Shown: piece by piece, positions 22,475 through 34,199 of the stretch
Layout of the letters: each line of letters opens with the position of its first letter
Position numbering within the stretch: the first letter of the stretch is position 1
NCBI GenBank assembly: GCA_963678675.1
Contig: OY783193.1
Location: forward strand, 15,947,746 to 16,011,745
Direction of reading: 5' to 3'
Length of the DNA stretch: 64,000 nucleotides
Origin: Xiphydria camelus
Lineage: Eukaryota; Arthropoda; Insecta; Hymenoptera; Xiphydriidae
Translations under genes and position numbers: made by a program
The notes under the pieces: model-generated
Database searches by the model: none
What the model saw: only the letters and a program-made list of their open reading frames with translations
What the model was told of the DNA's origin: nothing

Positions 22475-25400
22475 AAGTACTAAATACTTAACTACTTCAA
22501 CTAAATATTTGTTGGAATAACTATATATTTAATTGGCCCCCCCGTAACCTCAAAATTTAGTTGAATCAAACCATTTTTTTGTTCGGTATAGTTAAAATAT
22601 ACTTCCACCGATCGTCTGAGAAAAACTTTTGTTGAAACAAATCAACTCGGATTAATTTAATAAAGCAGTGAAGTTGAATTGGTAGATGTATACCAACAAA
22701 ACGAATTTTATTAAATGAAACGAAACAATTTAGTTATTCCAACTATACAGACTTTCAGTTTGTTTGGAACAATTAAGTTTTTTTCTCAGTGCACGCACAC
22801 ATTTTTGCGTATACCGTATGCGAAAAGTGAGACTTGGAGAGTCGTTCGACTGGTCGACGCAATGCATCGGAACGGTCCATTACAAAGAAACGTAATTATT
22901 CAGTTAAATGAGCCGTTTAATCTCAGCCCGGCTCGCGGAGTCACTCCAATTAACAATTTACAGCAATTACCTCGCCACGACGACGTCGGTTTCGCGGATG
23001 GGTCACCCGTCTCGCTTTGCGCTCCTCGTCGTTACGCGACAGATCGTGTAAAAGGTGCGTAAAGAGTTCGCGGTATACCAAAACGCGTTACGCGTAAAGT
23101 GGGAAGTGGCTTGGCGTTCGAATGTTTGATGTAGTGGGTGAGCAAAACCGAGGCGTGTCGAAAATACAAATGCGGAAGATAAGAGGGAACTTGCTTGTGG
23201 GGAAAAGATGAATTAAATATTCTCACAATCGGTTCACTCCATTTGGATTCTCAATTGGTAGTGAGAAATACGCAGTATCTCGTATTAAAAGGATCTTTCA
23301 TTAATTTTTTGAAAATCTAAGATGGAAATCCTAATAAACGAAATTCAAAATATAAAAATTCAGGTATTAAGCTTACTTCTAACATTTGGAATTTTATTAT
23401 GTCTATAATTCAACTACAGTTGCCTCGTTACTCCAGAACTTTTAGTCTATATTCAATTGGAAATTATGTACATCGATGGAATTATAGGGTAATTTGAATG
23501 GCTTGCCATTTGACAAATACATATTTCTTTTGCTCCATTAGTGGTAGATCCGATAAATTTGACACACCCCGTACTTATATCTTGACCATTCATTTATTTA
23601 CACCGAGGTCATTCGCGAACATTTGTTCGTTTCACCGGCGGATCGGATAGATTTCGTGATCCATATTGGTTCCATGCATAACCGTTGGAAGGAATTTCCT
23701 TCGCGCACAACGGCAAATTAAATATTCCCACGATCGGCTGGTATCATTGAGATTCAATAGGGAAAGATACATGTCGACTGTTCGTTTATGTACACCGAGG
23801 TCACTTCGTTCAAGTATTTATTCTATTATTATCCGTTGGATCTATCGTTCCGTCGTTTTCATGGCCTATGCCAGGGCTGAGCAACGTAAGCGGAAATATT
23901 CACGGGACTAAATAAGTACCTTTTCCACTCGAAGAACGATCATAAAAAGTGATCGGCGGTTCTAAAAATCTCGAGAAGAGAAATTGGGAAAGCGGTTTGG
24001 CTGCACTTAGCCGCGATGTCGAGAGCTGGTCTAGGATTTCTACGTCATCCCGTAATTTTCGAAATTTAACAAGGCCAGTATTCGTACGCCGTTAAAAAGG
24101 TTTGTACATTTACTACACTATTGCTGTACAAAAGTATCGTAGAATTACACAAATTTGGTATAGTAATACAAAATTATTATGAAATATTTGTAATTTTGCG
24201 AAGAAATTTGGAACTTTACAGGCTATTGTTGAATAAATGTGTAGTAAATTTAATATATCGTATTTGAATAAAACTTGTAATAAATGTACATATCGTTCAT
24301 TTGCAGCAAAAGTAACATAACATGACTGAACATTCAAACTGTCTCAAAAGATAACCTTCAAAGTTGAATTATTCGCTCATTAGTTAGAACAATGTCATAT
24401 GTAACTCAAATATCGTCAATATAGCTTCTTGACATTGTATACTTACAAAACTATGATAGTGGTAGGCTTTCAAACTTGTCTCCTGAACAATTGTCAATTT
24501 TGAGTTATTTTATTGTTGCAGCAAATGAGCGATGTGTATAAGACGATCTCAAGACCTTCTAAGCGATTTTAAAATCACCTTAATATTTCTTAAGGATATT
24601 CAATAGGATCCTCGAAAGCTGATGGACACGAGACGAACCCTGTGCTTTAACATAGGGACAGTTGACAATAATTACCAACCTTATAAACCAATTTTTTTAT
24701 TTAAAACAGATAAGCAAATAATTGCAAAGTCTGAATCTTTTATATATTCTGTCAGTTTTAAAAATATGAAACAAATAAAGGCTGTGGATAATGCTAAAAA
24801 GTCGTACTTTCAATTGAATAATTATCGGGTATTTTCGAAGAAACGTGGCAATGTGGTTCAATTTTCAACGGTTGGCGGTATAAAGGTGTAATTATGGCTG
24901 CCATCAGCTGATCCAGTATAGTCAACGTTCTCGATATTTGAATTGCGTGCCTATGGAGAATTCTCCGCGCGCACATATTTGAACGTTACGACGTTTCTTC
25001 TTTATATAATATTAATCTTTCACTGTAAAAAACGATCATCCACTACGTCAATTAGTTATTAATAATAAACGGTACAGTAAAACAATCTGATACTTCGCAT
25101 AAGATATTCCAGAACTATAATCGAGTGCTGGAATAGTTTTTTAAATTGTTCTCTACATTTTCTACGTCGTTTTATTGATAAAAGTTTAAAATTTTTCGTT
25201 TACGCCATAAAGGCCCAATTAACTCTGTAAGGGATCTTGTAGCCATATGGTTACAACGAACTTTTAGGTATCCTACAACATTTTTTATGAATTGTTCACC
25301 TATATGTTGACATTTGGTAACAACTACAAACTTGACTTTTTTTATAACAATTGCTTTAATATATTTTAATATATTCATATAAACAAGGTTTGTAGGTATT

Positions 25401-25660
25401 TTTTTTACGTAGCAAGAAAACCATAATTTGAAATTGAAATATAATAGCGTGAACCTTACAGGGTTAAATATATAAAGTTTACATAGAATTTTCTCAAAAT
25501 TGTTGTAGATGAAAATTCTGAAAAAAAATTAACGTTAATTTATGATGTCAAAGAACACATTTCGCGTACAAGTATTTCTCAACATTTTTGAACACCTGTC
25601 GAACGTCCTTAAACTCCAGCTGTGAATATCATCTGTCGGTTAAAATACATCCCGTATACA
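22475..25660. other. No gene recognised
   Basis: AT-rich. 22480-22790 resembles 50600-50760 (short TTAGTTATTCCAACTA-like words). 23190-23260 and 23715-23780 share AATTAAATATTC and CACCGAGGTCA words, which suggests an old tandem duplication of about 520 bases. An 89-codon frame at 24622-24891 has no known motif. Confidence 0.5.
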
Positions 25661-26911
25661 TACAGGGTGTCCCATTTGAAACAATCCACCTAAATATCTC
25701 CTGAGGGGGGCAAGTTACAGGAAATTTTTAGAGACATAAGTTGTAGGGTATCGAGGGGGACATTTGATGCATGCATTTTTTTTGAGCTCTCAAGGCCATG
25801 CTTGCAAACTGCAAGCACAAGGAGCTTTTCTTCAAATGGCAATCGCATTTTTCACCCCAATGAAACTTATCCGCCTTGATGAGTTGTTTTCAAATACCTT
25901 ATAATTCATGTCAATTCCTTCAATTTTACTCGAAAAATGCGACGAAAATGAGTTCTGGTATCAAACTGAAGATTCAGACTTTCTTAGCATGACCCAGGAT
26001 GCACCACGTGGAGGTAAAGTCTGCTCGCATCCTTGCGCAAAAAAAAGGAGAAAAAATAGCGCAAACATGTGTGGAGGTTCATGCGCTCATGAGTTCACGA
26101 GTTGTTCAATGTTCCCACCGTTTACTTGCAAGCACAACTCAATTCGGCGGCGAAAATTGCCAACAACCCTTCGAAGAACTTGGGGCGTAATGCTTGCAAT
26201 AGCCTCCCTGATACGTCTTTGTAAGTCTACCGGAGTGGTCGGTCGATTCACGTAAACAACGTCTTTGGCGAAGCCCCACAGGTAGTAATCAAGTGGCGTA
26301 AAATCCGGTGATCGTGGAGGCCATGGAATGTAAAGACCCTGACCAATCAAACGATTCGGGAAGGCACCATTCAGATGATTCCTCACAGCTCGAGCGAAAT
26401 GAAGTGGAGCGCCATCCTGTTAAAACTACATTCTCTGTCTCGTCTGCAAGTTCACGTTCTCCATTGAATTTAAACTGTTGCGAATAACAGAATCCTCGAG
26501 GTAATGGGGAATTCTTTGTTATTGTTTACATTCCATAAGTACGGTTGGTGAATGGATTAGTGGAACAATCATCCACGCCAACATGCATCAAGGGTATGTG
26601 AATCTTCAGTTTGATAACAGAACTCATTTTCGTCGCATTTTTCGAGTAAATTCGAAGGAATTGACATGAATGATGAGGTATTTGAAAACAACTCATCAAG
26701 GCGGACAAGTTTCATTGGGGTGAAAAATGCGATTGCCATTTGAAAAAAGCTCCTTGCCCTTGCAGCTTGCAAGCATGGCCTTGAAAGCTCAAAAAATGCG
26801 TGTATCAAATGTCCCCCTCGAAACCCTACAATTTATGCCTCTAAACATTTCCTCTCACTTGCCCCCCTCAGGAGATATTTAGATGGATTGTTTCAAATGG
26901 GACACCCTGTA
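25661..26911 (-). mobile_element. Tc1/mariner-like element, DD41D type, internally decayed
   Basis: The ends TACAGGGTGTCCCATTTGAA are inverted, and similarity continues for about 250 bases (GGCAATCGCATTTTTCACCC and GATGAGTTGTTTTCAAATAC in both arms). TA lies at each end. The minus strand encodes the C-terminal half of a transposase (26087-26419). At 1251 bases it is about the size of a full element, but the first half has no readable transposase frame, so it is a non-autonomous derivative. Confidence 0.88.
26087..26419 (-). pseudogene. Tc1/mariner transposase C-terminal part, DD41D spacing
   Basis: Reading starts at QDGAPLHFARA (second catalytic Asp) directly after a TAA that replaces the usual Gln codon of the QQDGAP motif, a likely C-to-T change. 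It continues through WPPRSPDFTPLDYYLWG, which holds the third catalytic Asp, to a stop at 26087. I count 41 residues between the two catalytic Asp residues, which fits the DD41D branch rather than DD34D mariner or DD34E Tc1. The family cuts and pastes DNA at TA sites. The first catalytic Asp and the N-terminal helix-turn-helix domain are not recognisable. Confidence 0.88.
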
Positions 26912-28080
26912 TACAATGCAATTTGTGTCTCTTATTTATAGGTAACCATCAAAATAGAAACACAGGCACCGTCGCGTTATTCCAGGCCTATAATAACGCA
27001 ACGTTAGCTCGACTACAGCGTGCAGCAGGAAATACGTACGGTGTGACTTATGCAACTCATAAATACCTCGATATACGTACAAGTATAGCGGTTCATTGTA
27101 CCGCGTCTAACGCAACACGGGCGAACAGATGGAACGATCAGCTGATTTTCTCACGGCGCGCGGCGCGGCGAAGTTGCGTGAGCCGTATCCCGCGCGAATG
27201 CAAATTCACCGCCGCATAAATGCGCCGAGATACATACATTCACGATGCGTTCACCCGCGCGTAATGCAACGTTCCCGCATATATGCATACATTGACCGCA
27301 CATTCGCGCACCTGTGTGCGTGCACATATGGAGACCGGGATTCCTCTTCTGGCGAGGCCTTGACAGTGAACGACTCTTGACGCTCGTCCAATGGAATTAC
27401 AAAACCGAGGGAACCGTTGCGTGCTCTCGAACCACTCCGACCGCTCCGGGACGTGACGTGATTCGGAATCTCACAGCGTGGAGGAGCGACGTGCGACTTC
27501 CATCACGAAACGGTTCCGCGGCGCGAGTCTCCCGCATTCCTTGCATTCGCCGCGCGAAGCGTCCGACTTCCCTGTTTAGATCGCTCGAACGCGTCGGATA
27601 ACGAATGCTCGAGCTCTCTCCGATATCGCGCGTCCGTTGTTGCGTGACGCAAGCGAAGACTGCTGGATATCGTGGGTTCGGCCCTCATTACACCACAGAG
27701 GGCAATCTTTCGGAAGAGTACGAGATTTGACTAGAACTTTTAACTGTAATAGCGCGCACTAAATAAGAACCCCCCGAACTCGTATAGAATCGTTTACATA
27801 CCTCAACCGGCTCCCAAATGAATCGGACCACTGCTCTTTAAATTCTCGTTTTGACATACCAGTTATCCATATCTCATTTAAAGAGCCAGCGGTCCATTGT
27901 AAGTGCCAGTCCAATTGACGTAACTCTGCCCTAAATTTGACCGACTGCCGGATCCCAAGGGACCCACTGAGTAATGTAGGTAAATGCCCTATCGGAACAT
28001 ATTACATGAATTAATGGGTGCAGCTGTTGCGCCTCGGATGATAATTGGCGTCCATTTGTAATAAATACATCAGGTAAAAA
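26912..28080. other. No gene recognised; CpG-rich, with a small inverted repeat
   Basis: 26960-27690 is CpG-rich with overlapping frames on both strands and no domain. At 27817-27899, GGACCACTGCTCTTTAAAT and its inverse form a short MITE-like hairpin. Confidence 0.5.
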
Positions 28081-28090
28081 GAGATAGAGG

Positions 28091-28092
28091 CG

Positions 28093-28175
<83 letters not shown>
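28091..28175. repeat. (GC)n(GA)n compound microsatellite
   Basis: About nine CG units run into about 33 GA units. It creates a false serine/leucine frame on the minus strand. Confidence 0.97.
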
Positions 28176-28177
<2 letters not shown>

Positions 28178-28398
28178 AGAGAGAGAACGACCCTATAATT
28201 TCGTCCGCTTAATCCGCCACGGCCACACATCCGTACAGTTCCGCGGTGGCTACACATGGGTAAATGGGCCCAATCAGTTTTTAAATAATAGTCGCATGAA
28301 CAATATCCGTCCAATTAAGATAGATAAATTGTAAAACATTCTTTGAACATTGTAGACAATGAAATCATCGCATTTACGCGAGAAATGAAATGATAATA

Positions 28399-29082
28399 TA
28401 CAGGGCGTCCCTAAATATCATGTATAAACGGAAGGAGGTAATTCTTTGGCTTATTTCACGACTAAAAGTTCATATAAACATAGGCCCGTAAAAGCTTCGT
28501 TACTGATCTACAACACACGGTCTACGTTACAGGGTCTTGAAATTTCAAAATTTTTAAAGTTTTTTTTATAGCTCATGCAGTTTTTAAGATATTTAGCTCA
28601 AATTTGGAATGTAGGTTACGCTGTAGGGCTTATATCATTGGGGATGTCAAATGGTTGTGAGAATCTACAGGGGGTTATTTTTTCAGGGGTCGTGCCCCCT
28701 TTTCTCCCCCAGAACTTTTTTGCGATGCGCCTCTGGTAGATTCTAAAATACAAAACAAATTTTCTGTTTTGTGTACAAACTTTTTGGTTTCTTGTAGTTG
28801 TTTTGTATCTGCCACCGTTATCGAGAAAACAACCATTCTCACAACCATTTGGCATGCCCAATGATATAAGATATACAGCATAACCTACATACCAAATTTG
28901 AGCTAAATATCTTAAAAACTGCATGAGCTATAAAAAAAAACTAAAAAAATTTTGAAATTTCCACACCCTGTAAATCAGTAACGAAGCTTTTACGGGCCTA
29001 TGTTTGTATGAACTTTTAGTCATGAAATAAGCCAAAGAATTAGCTCCTTCCGTTTGTACATGATATTTAGGGACACCCTATA
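28399..29082. mobile_element. 684-base foldback MITE, ends TACAGGGCGTCCC
   Basis: The arms (28399-28670 and 28815-29082) are inverted copies over about 260 bases, including AAACGGAAGGAG, GCTTTTACGGGCCTATGTTT and AAGATATTTAGCTCAAATTT. The terminus resembles those of the Tc1/mariner-like elements at 25661 and 31522, but no transposase sequence is visible. Confidence 0.8.
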
Positions 29083-29392
29083 TAATTAACTTATTCAAAA
29101 ACAGTTGTGAATCGTGTAAATGCACGAAAAATAAGCTATTCCATTAAAAGAGTCATAAATATTTCAGTTTTATAGTTTTCTGGATAACATTTAGGGATAA
29201 TTCTCGTGAGATAGGGTAATAGATACAATTGTTGGCACCCTGATAGTGATGAGCATCCTTTGATGATGGCTGTATTAGATAGAAAGAGATAAAGATATGC
29301 CAATGACTATATAATATCGTCTGCTTAAAATGCCAATAACTGTATCCGTTACCCTACAAGGAGAAAAATTTGAAGTTACCATTCTAGCCATC

Positions 29393-29553
29393 CCCACGTG
29401 GTAAGATTAAATTATTGCGGCGTATAACGTTCAATACCATAAACACGTCGATATTTACTTTAAATATTATTACCCTTGCTATATTTATAGTAAATTCCAA
29501 CATACGTGTACTGAACGTTATATGCCGCAATAATTCAATCTTACCACGCGTGG
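29393..29553. repeat. Inverted repeat, arms about 45 bases
   Basis: CCACGTGGTAAGATTAAATT at the left is inverted at the right. The arms also share GCGGCGTATAACGTTCA. Confidence 0.75.
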
Positions 29554-30245
29554 ATGGTGAGAGTAGTTACCATAAACTTCTCTCTGTGTATGGTAGGTAC
29601 TTTGAAGAAACAAATAGTTCTACCCCAGATAGCTGGAATAATGGCAAGTACAATTTTCATATTGCTGAAAAAAGTGCTTGCAAGATATTATGCTAAAGTT
29701 CTCGAATACGTCCTGATATACTAGCCCAAAACATAATGGTAGCTCATTAAAAGAATCATTCTAGCATTAGTTGTTGTACCATATTTTTTTGGTACTTAGC
29801 ATTACGCTAGCATCACCTGTTTTATCATTGCAATTATATTGTTTACTGATTGCAAGTATTATACTAACATTCTTTGCCTGGTCTTGTATTGTATTTGCAA
29901 CAAGTGATTGCAAGAGCTAGCACATCATCATACTTCAATTTAGCATTATATCATAACATGATGCTATCATTCTGCTAGCTTATTTGAGATCACTCAACAA
30001 TTGGATGCAGTTTATTAGTTAAGAGCTAACTATTGATAGCAACTGATGTTAAAGTCCTTTTTATATATACAGGTTATCAGATTTTTCTCGAAATTCAAAA
30101 AAGGTTTGTAATGCGAGTTTTAAGAAAAATGTATAATATTTATTCCAAGATCCGATGAGGGTCTAGTTTGGTTATTAAAAAAAGAAGTACAATCAGCTTC
30201 AAAATTAAAGCTTGGGTCAACTGGATTCGCGGTTACCAAGAAGAG

Positions 30246-30840
30246 TTAAACAAATAAATTTATTCGCTAATCCTCGTAGCATTCGCAAGCACATTTTAGA
30301 TATAATTTCCGCGCGTACCTACGTCCATAAAGTTTTCGCCAAACGTTCCACTTTGGCGATCGTGTGAGTTTGGTCGGTAACCTTTCGCCGGCGGGTTCAG
30401 CGAGGAAGGTGAATGCGCGCACGCGGAGGAGAGTCGGTATATACGAGCCACGTCACGGCGCCGACGAAGACCGGATGGTACGGCACTTCTCTCACATACG
30501 GATGAGAGTCGCGGAAGATTAGGTGTGGCTCCTCTCTCGCGAAGCGATAACGGGAAGCTCATCCGCGCGCGTGTTTCGAGCGGGTACACATCGACGTCGA
30601 CATTCATCTTCATCTTCTGACGAAACTCGTGTCAATGTCGAGGATATCCGCTACGGTTCCTCCGGAGAAGCGCGTGTATCTTTTATATTCGATAGCGCTA
30701 CGTGGTATAGGTATAGAAGGTTTTCGTGACATTGGCCATTAGTTAAAGGAATATACGCGTGAAGTATTAAAAAGGATACAGTTGAACCTTGATTAGGTAT
30801 AAGTACCTACACGATTAATTTAAGGATTCCGTCCTACTTT
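30246..30840. other. No gene recognised; CpG-rich patch
   Basis: 30300-30720 is CpG-rich with open frames on both strands (up to 105 codons). Promoter or exon status cannot be judged. Confidence 0.5.
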
Positions 30841-31253
30841 GTGAAGCCGCCATATTTTACGTACATTTTTACATGCAGAGCCTATCTGGATAATGAACGT
30901 CAGGTTGTGTTAGTGAGAACTTAGATCCATTCTTATTTACAAATAAAAGTGATTTCACCGACGAACTATGATGTTTCCGGTAAAGAAGACTGACCGTCAA
31001 ATTGTTACACGTGGTCTTCGTTCTTCACGGTAAACTATTGTAGTCCAGTAATTAATGATTTGTCCATTCCGGGAAGAGCTAGGGATTTTTCGTTAAGTTA
31101 TGTTTCTATTAAAGGAATATTTATTAACAAAACTAAGACACGTGTAATAATTTGAAGGTCTCCTTTATCAGACCATGGTTCATCAGCGAAACATTTTTTA
31201 TCTGGAAATGAGAATGGATCTAAAATCTTGGAAAAAACATGGCGGCTTCCCTA
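30841..31253. repeat. Inverted-repeat MITE, family A, copy 2
   Basis: The outer ends GAAGCCGCCATATTTT and inverted AAACATGGCGGCTTC are intact here, unlike in copy 1 at 2334-2648. The inner arms share GGAAATGAGAATGGATCTAA and the CACGTG-containing block. Confidence 0.8.
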
Positions 31254-31521
31254 ATGATTTCAACTCAGATTGGACCCTTAAATCAAATTTGTAATTGAAG
31301 CCAAAAATATATTTTTATGCTTAGATAATTAAAAACTTATAATTTTGTTATCTGTTAATTATGTCCTATATATTATGATTTTATGCTCGTAAAATAAATT
31401 GAAAACGTATTCTAATATAAGATTCACACTCTTGGTTGCTCTGTCCCAAACCGCAAAATACTTTTTCGAATATCCGAACGTGTTCTAGCCTTAATTAGTT
31501 CGGATAATCGAGGTTCTACTA

Positions 31522-32102
31522 TACAGGGTGTTTCATAAGTATTGTGACAAACGTAAAGGGGTTGTAGAGGGCATTAAACTAAGCAATCTTGACCAATAAA
31601 CCTGTGTCCAGAAATATGCCGTTTGGGCAGGAAGGTGAATGAACGTTTCATTCAGATACTGCCGCGCTTGCAAAGAAAAATGCGCCGGAGCGCCATCATG
31701 TGCGACAGTCCGCAAGGTCTCCAGATTTAACACCCTTAGATTTCTTTTTCTGGGGCCATTTCAAAACGTTGGTGTACGAAACACCTGTCAACAACGTGGA
31801 AGATCTATTGGGAAGGGTCATGGCTGCCTCCACAGTTGTGCAGGACATGCCTGGGGTATTCCATAGGGTCCGGACTGCAATGCACAACCGTGCCACATTC
31901 TGTATTGAGCGAAATGGAGGCCATATTGAGTCATTTTTATAAACATTATAAAAATACAATTATTAGTTGCTTCGTGTTTCTCTCATTCACCTTCCTGCCC
32001 AAACGGCATATTTCTGGACACAGGTTTATTGGTCAAGATTGCTTAGTTTAATGCCCTCTACAACCCCTTTACGTTTGTCACAATACTTATGAAAAACCCT
32101 TA
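31522..32102. mobile_element. Tc1/mariner-like remnant with 120-base TIRs and split transposase
   Basis: The ends TACAGGGTGTTTCATAAGTA and inverse (right end decayed) enclose arms 31522-31641 and 31984-32102, which are nearly identical. The interior holds two transposase pieces in opposite orientations. The minus strand (31733-31640) reads AHDGAPAHFSLQARQYLNETF, around the second catalytic Asp. The plus strand (31700-31942) reads ARSPDLTPLDFFFWGHFKTL onward to GGHIESFL and a stop. A normal transposase has these two segments in one frame, so an internal inversion has occurred. Confidence 0.88.
31700..31942 (+). pseudogene. Mariner-like transposase C terminus
   Basis: The 80-residue frame begins just inside SARSPDLTPLDFFFWG, containing the third catalytic Asp. 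It ends with the usual C-terminal RNGGHIESFL. The adjoining DGAPAHFS segment that should precede it is on the opposite strand. Confidence 0.85.
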
Positions 32103-33426
32103 TATTAATTCTTCATCAAAAAATGAATTAAGTTGATGAAACAAACAAATAAAAGCGTCCAAAGTAAATAAATTTGCCTTTCAAAAGTCTCGAATATGTG
32201 TGTGTAGATATTTTATAATCGATCCAGTATAAAAATAAAGTACACTCATCCCCGAATCATTTTCTCAGCGCACTCAACTGACCTCTGCGACAACTCGACT
32301 ATCGAAGCATCAGCCATCATTTAACCCATAGAGCAGAAGAAACTCGACGCAACTCACGCGACGTTTCAAAGAAAGAAAAAAAAAGGCCACAAAATTTTCA
32401 TCAAATGACAGAATGATTTAAGGTCACGGATATATACGGATACAGTGCTCGTCGTCATCGTCATCGTCGTCGTCGTCGTCGTCGTCACCGTACGAGAGAC
32501 GTCGCTACGCTTTCTCAGTGTCAAGGCTTGACACTGACGAATTCATTATCCTCTCCTCGACTTAGCGCTGTCACTTTGTTAACTCGAGTTAACAGTTAAC
32601 GCGCGTCGTCGAAGTCTGCGCGCGTAGTATATGCGTGCGCGCACACATACGCGAGCGCGTGTCCGGTCGCGGGGCCGCGCATCGAAATACTCGTAGGAAT
32701 CAATTTCGCGCGCGGTGCGGGACATGGCGTGCGCTTATCCTTGAATCTTTCTCCTTTAGGCTACGTTCACACGCGGCTGACCCTTGCGACGCGACAACGG
32801 AGGCAAAATTCAACGTAGGAGCGTGCCGTGAAAACGAGATTTTGTCAAAACCATTCCGTTAGCCGTGGAAATTGCCAGGATTGACGGTGCGTGTTAACGT
32901 GACTTTATACACCGAGAAAAGAATTCATTTATATTTAATACATGCACGTTTGAATATGGAGAAATAAATATTTTGTTGGCCCAATTAAGTATTCGTCAAC
33001 TATTACGATGTTTATTTGACATAACTAAGTATTTTGTCTAAAAAATTCTACTATATCACGCTTCGCTTAAAAAATAGCATAACCCTTTTGAGAGTGTCCC
33101 CATATTTTTGATCGGTAGTGTATATCGACGCGCTTTCGATATTTTCCCTTCGCGGAGTTGCCACGTATCTAGCGGGGGGAAAGGAGGGTAATTCTAAATA
33201 ATAATCACGCAGAAGGAGCATTTTTCGGAAGATTTTTTCCTCGCACCCTTCGATAAGGTTCATTTAAAAGTGCGAATTGGAAATAAGGGACAGATTTTAT
33301 ATATAAACTGAGACTCGACTATAGCATAAGTTGACGCTCGTCCATGGCGTCGATGAATAATTATGCAAGGGATCTTGCTACACTGCAGTGCACTGCATAT
33401 GAGGCTTGGTGATCGCATGTAGAGTC
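32103..33426. other. No gene recognised; (GTC)n tract
   Basis: 32447-32486 is a GTC triplet run and 32517-32537 a perfect 21-base palindrome (CAGTGTCAAGGCTTGACACTG). 32580-32740 is CpG-rich. Confidence 0.5.
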
Positions 33427-34199
33427 TAAAGCTAGGAATCCACTACACTCGACTCGACTCGACTCGACACGACACGACTCGACACGACACGGTGACAAAA
33501 ATTTGCGTGGTGTGTCCACTGGAATCGACGCGACACGACTCGACGCTACTCGACACGATGGTAGTGCTTCGTCCTTTTAAATTTTAACGTACAAGGATGC
33601 ATCGTGTATGGCTCTATAATTTTTCCAATTATTGCTTCTCTGTAACATCTATACAGATAGAAATTTACTATATACCTATTTATGTTTACTTGGTCTATTC
33701 AAGGCTTTTGAGATTTCTTCTCAAGCTTCGTTGCGTATATTTTGGTCTCTATATTTCAAACTATGTATGTTTTACAGCATCTCATATGCTCTAACTTTAT
33801 TAATGAGATCCTCCTCCATTCCTCTGCGAAATTAATGTAAAATCTTCGAACTGTTCTTCTCAACTCTTTCCAAGCAAGACTGCCGCAATTCAACTGTTCG
33901 CTCATCGGTCCATATCTCGATGTGCACGCAAACCGTGTCCACTAGGCTCGACTCGACTCGACTCGACTCGACGCGACAAATTTCTGGCCAGCCAGAAAAG
34001 TGTCATGTCGAGTCGAGTCGAGTCGAGTCGAGTCGAGTCGAGTCGAGTCGAGTCGAGTCGAGTCGTGTCGAGCCTAGTGGATTTCTACGCCATTTAAATA
34101 CATGGAAAATCATGCGATCAGAAACGCGTCGTGTCGAGTCGCGTCGAGTCGTGTCGTGTCGAGTCGAGTCGAGTCGAGTGTAGTGGATTCCTAGCTTTA
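33427..34199. mobile_element. Foldback built from CTCGA pentamers, with a nested copy
   Basis: The outer ends TAAAGCTAGGAATCCACTAC and inverse run directly into ACTCGACTCGAC arrays. Inside, 33938-34081 has its own ends TCCACTAGGCTCGAC/GTCGAGCCTAGTGGA and the same pentamer arms, with a loop of about 20 bases. The pentamer arrays (GTCGA/TCGAC with GTGTC variants) form the stems. Non-coding; the serine/arginine/glutamate frame across the array is an artefact. Confidence 0.85.

Larger units (their letters stand above)
28200..30245. repeat. Old dispersed repeat, copy 1, with insertions
   Basis: Blocks at 28231-28395, 29083-29240 and 30070-30240 align in order with 48346-48382, 50159-50400 and 50404-50580. 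Examples are ACACATGGGT, TAAATAATAGTC, GAGATAGGGTA and CAGCTTCAAAATTAAAGCTT. The intervening material differs: here a MITE at 28399 and other DNA, there a 1.8-kb element. Confidence 0.65.

Noticed and set aside
33920..34183. 87-codon plus-strand frame through the pentamer array
   Set aside because: Pentamer repeat translation inside a foldback stem.
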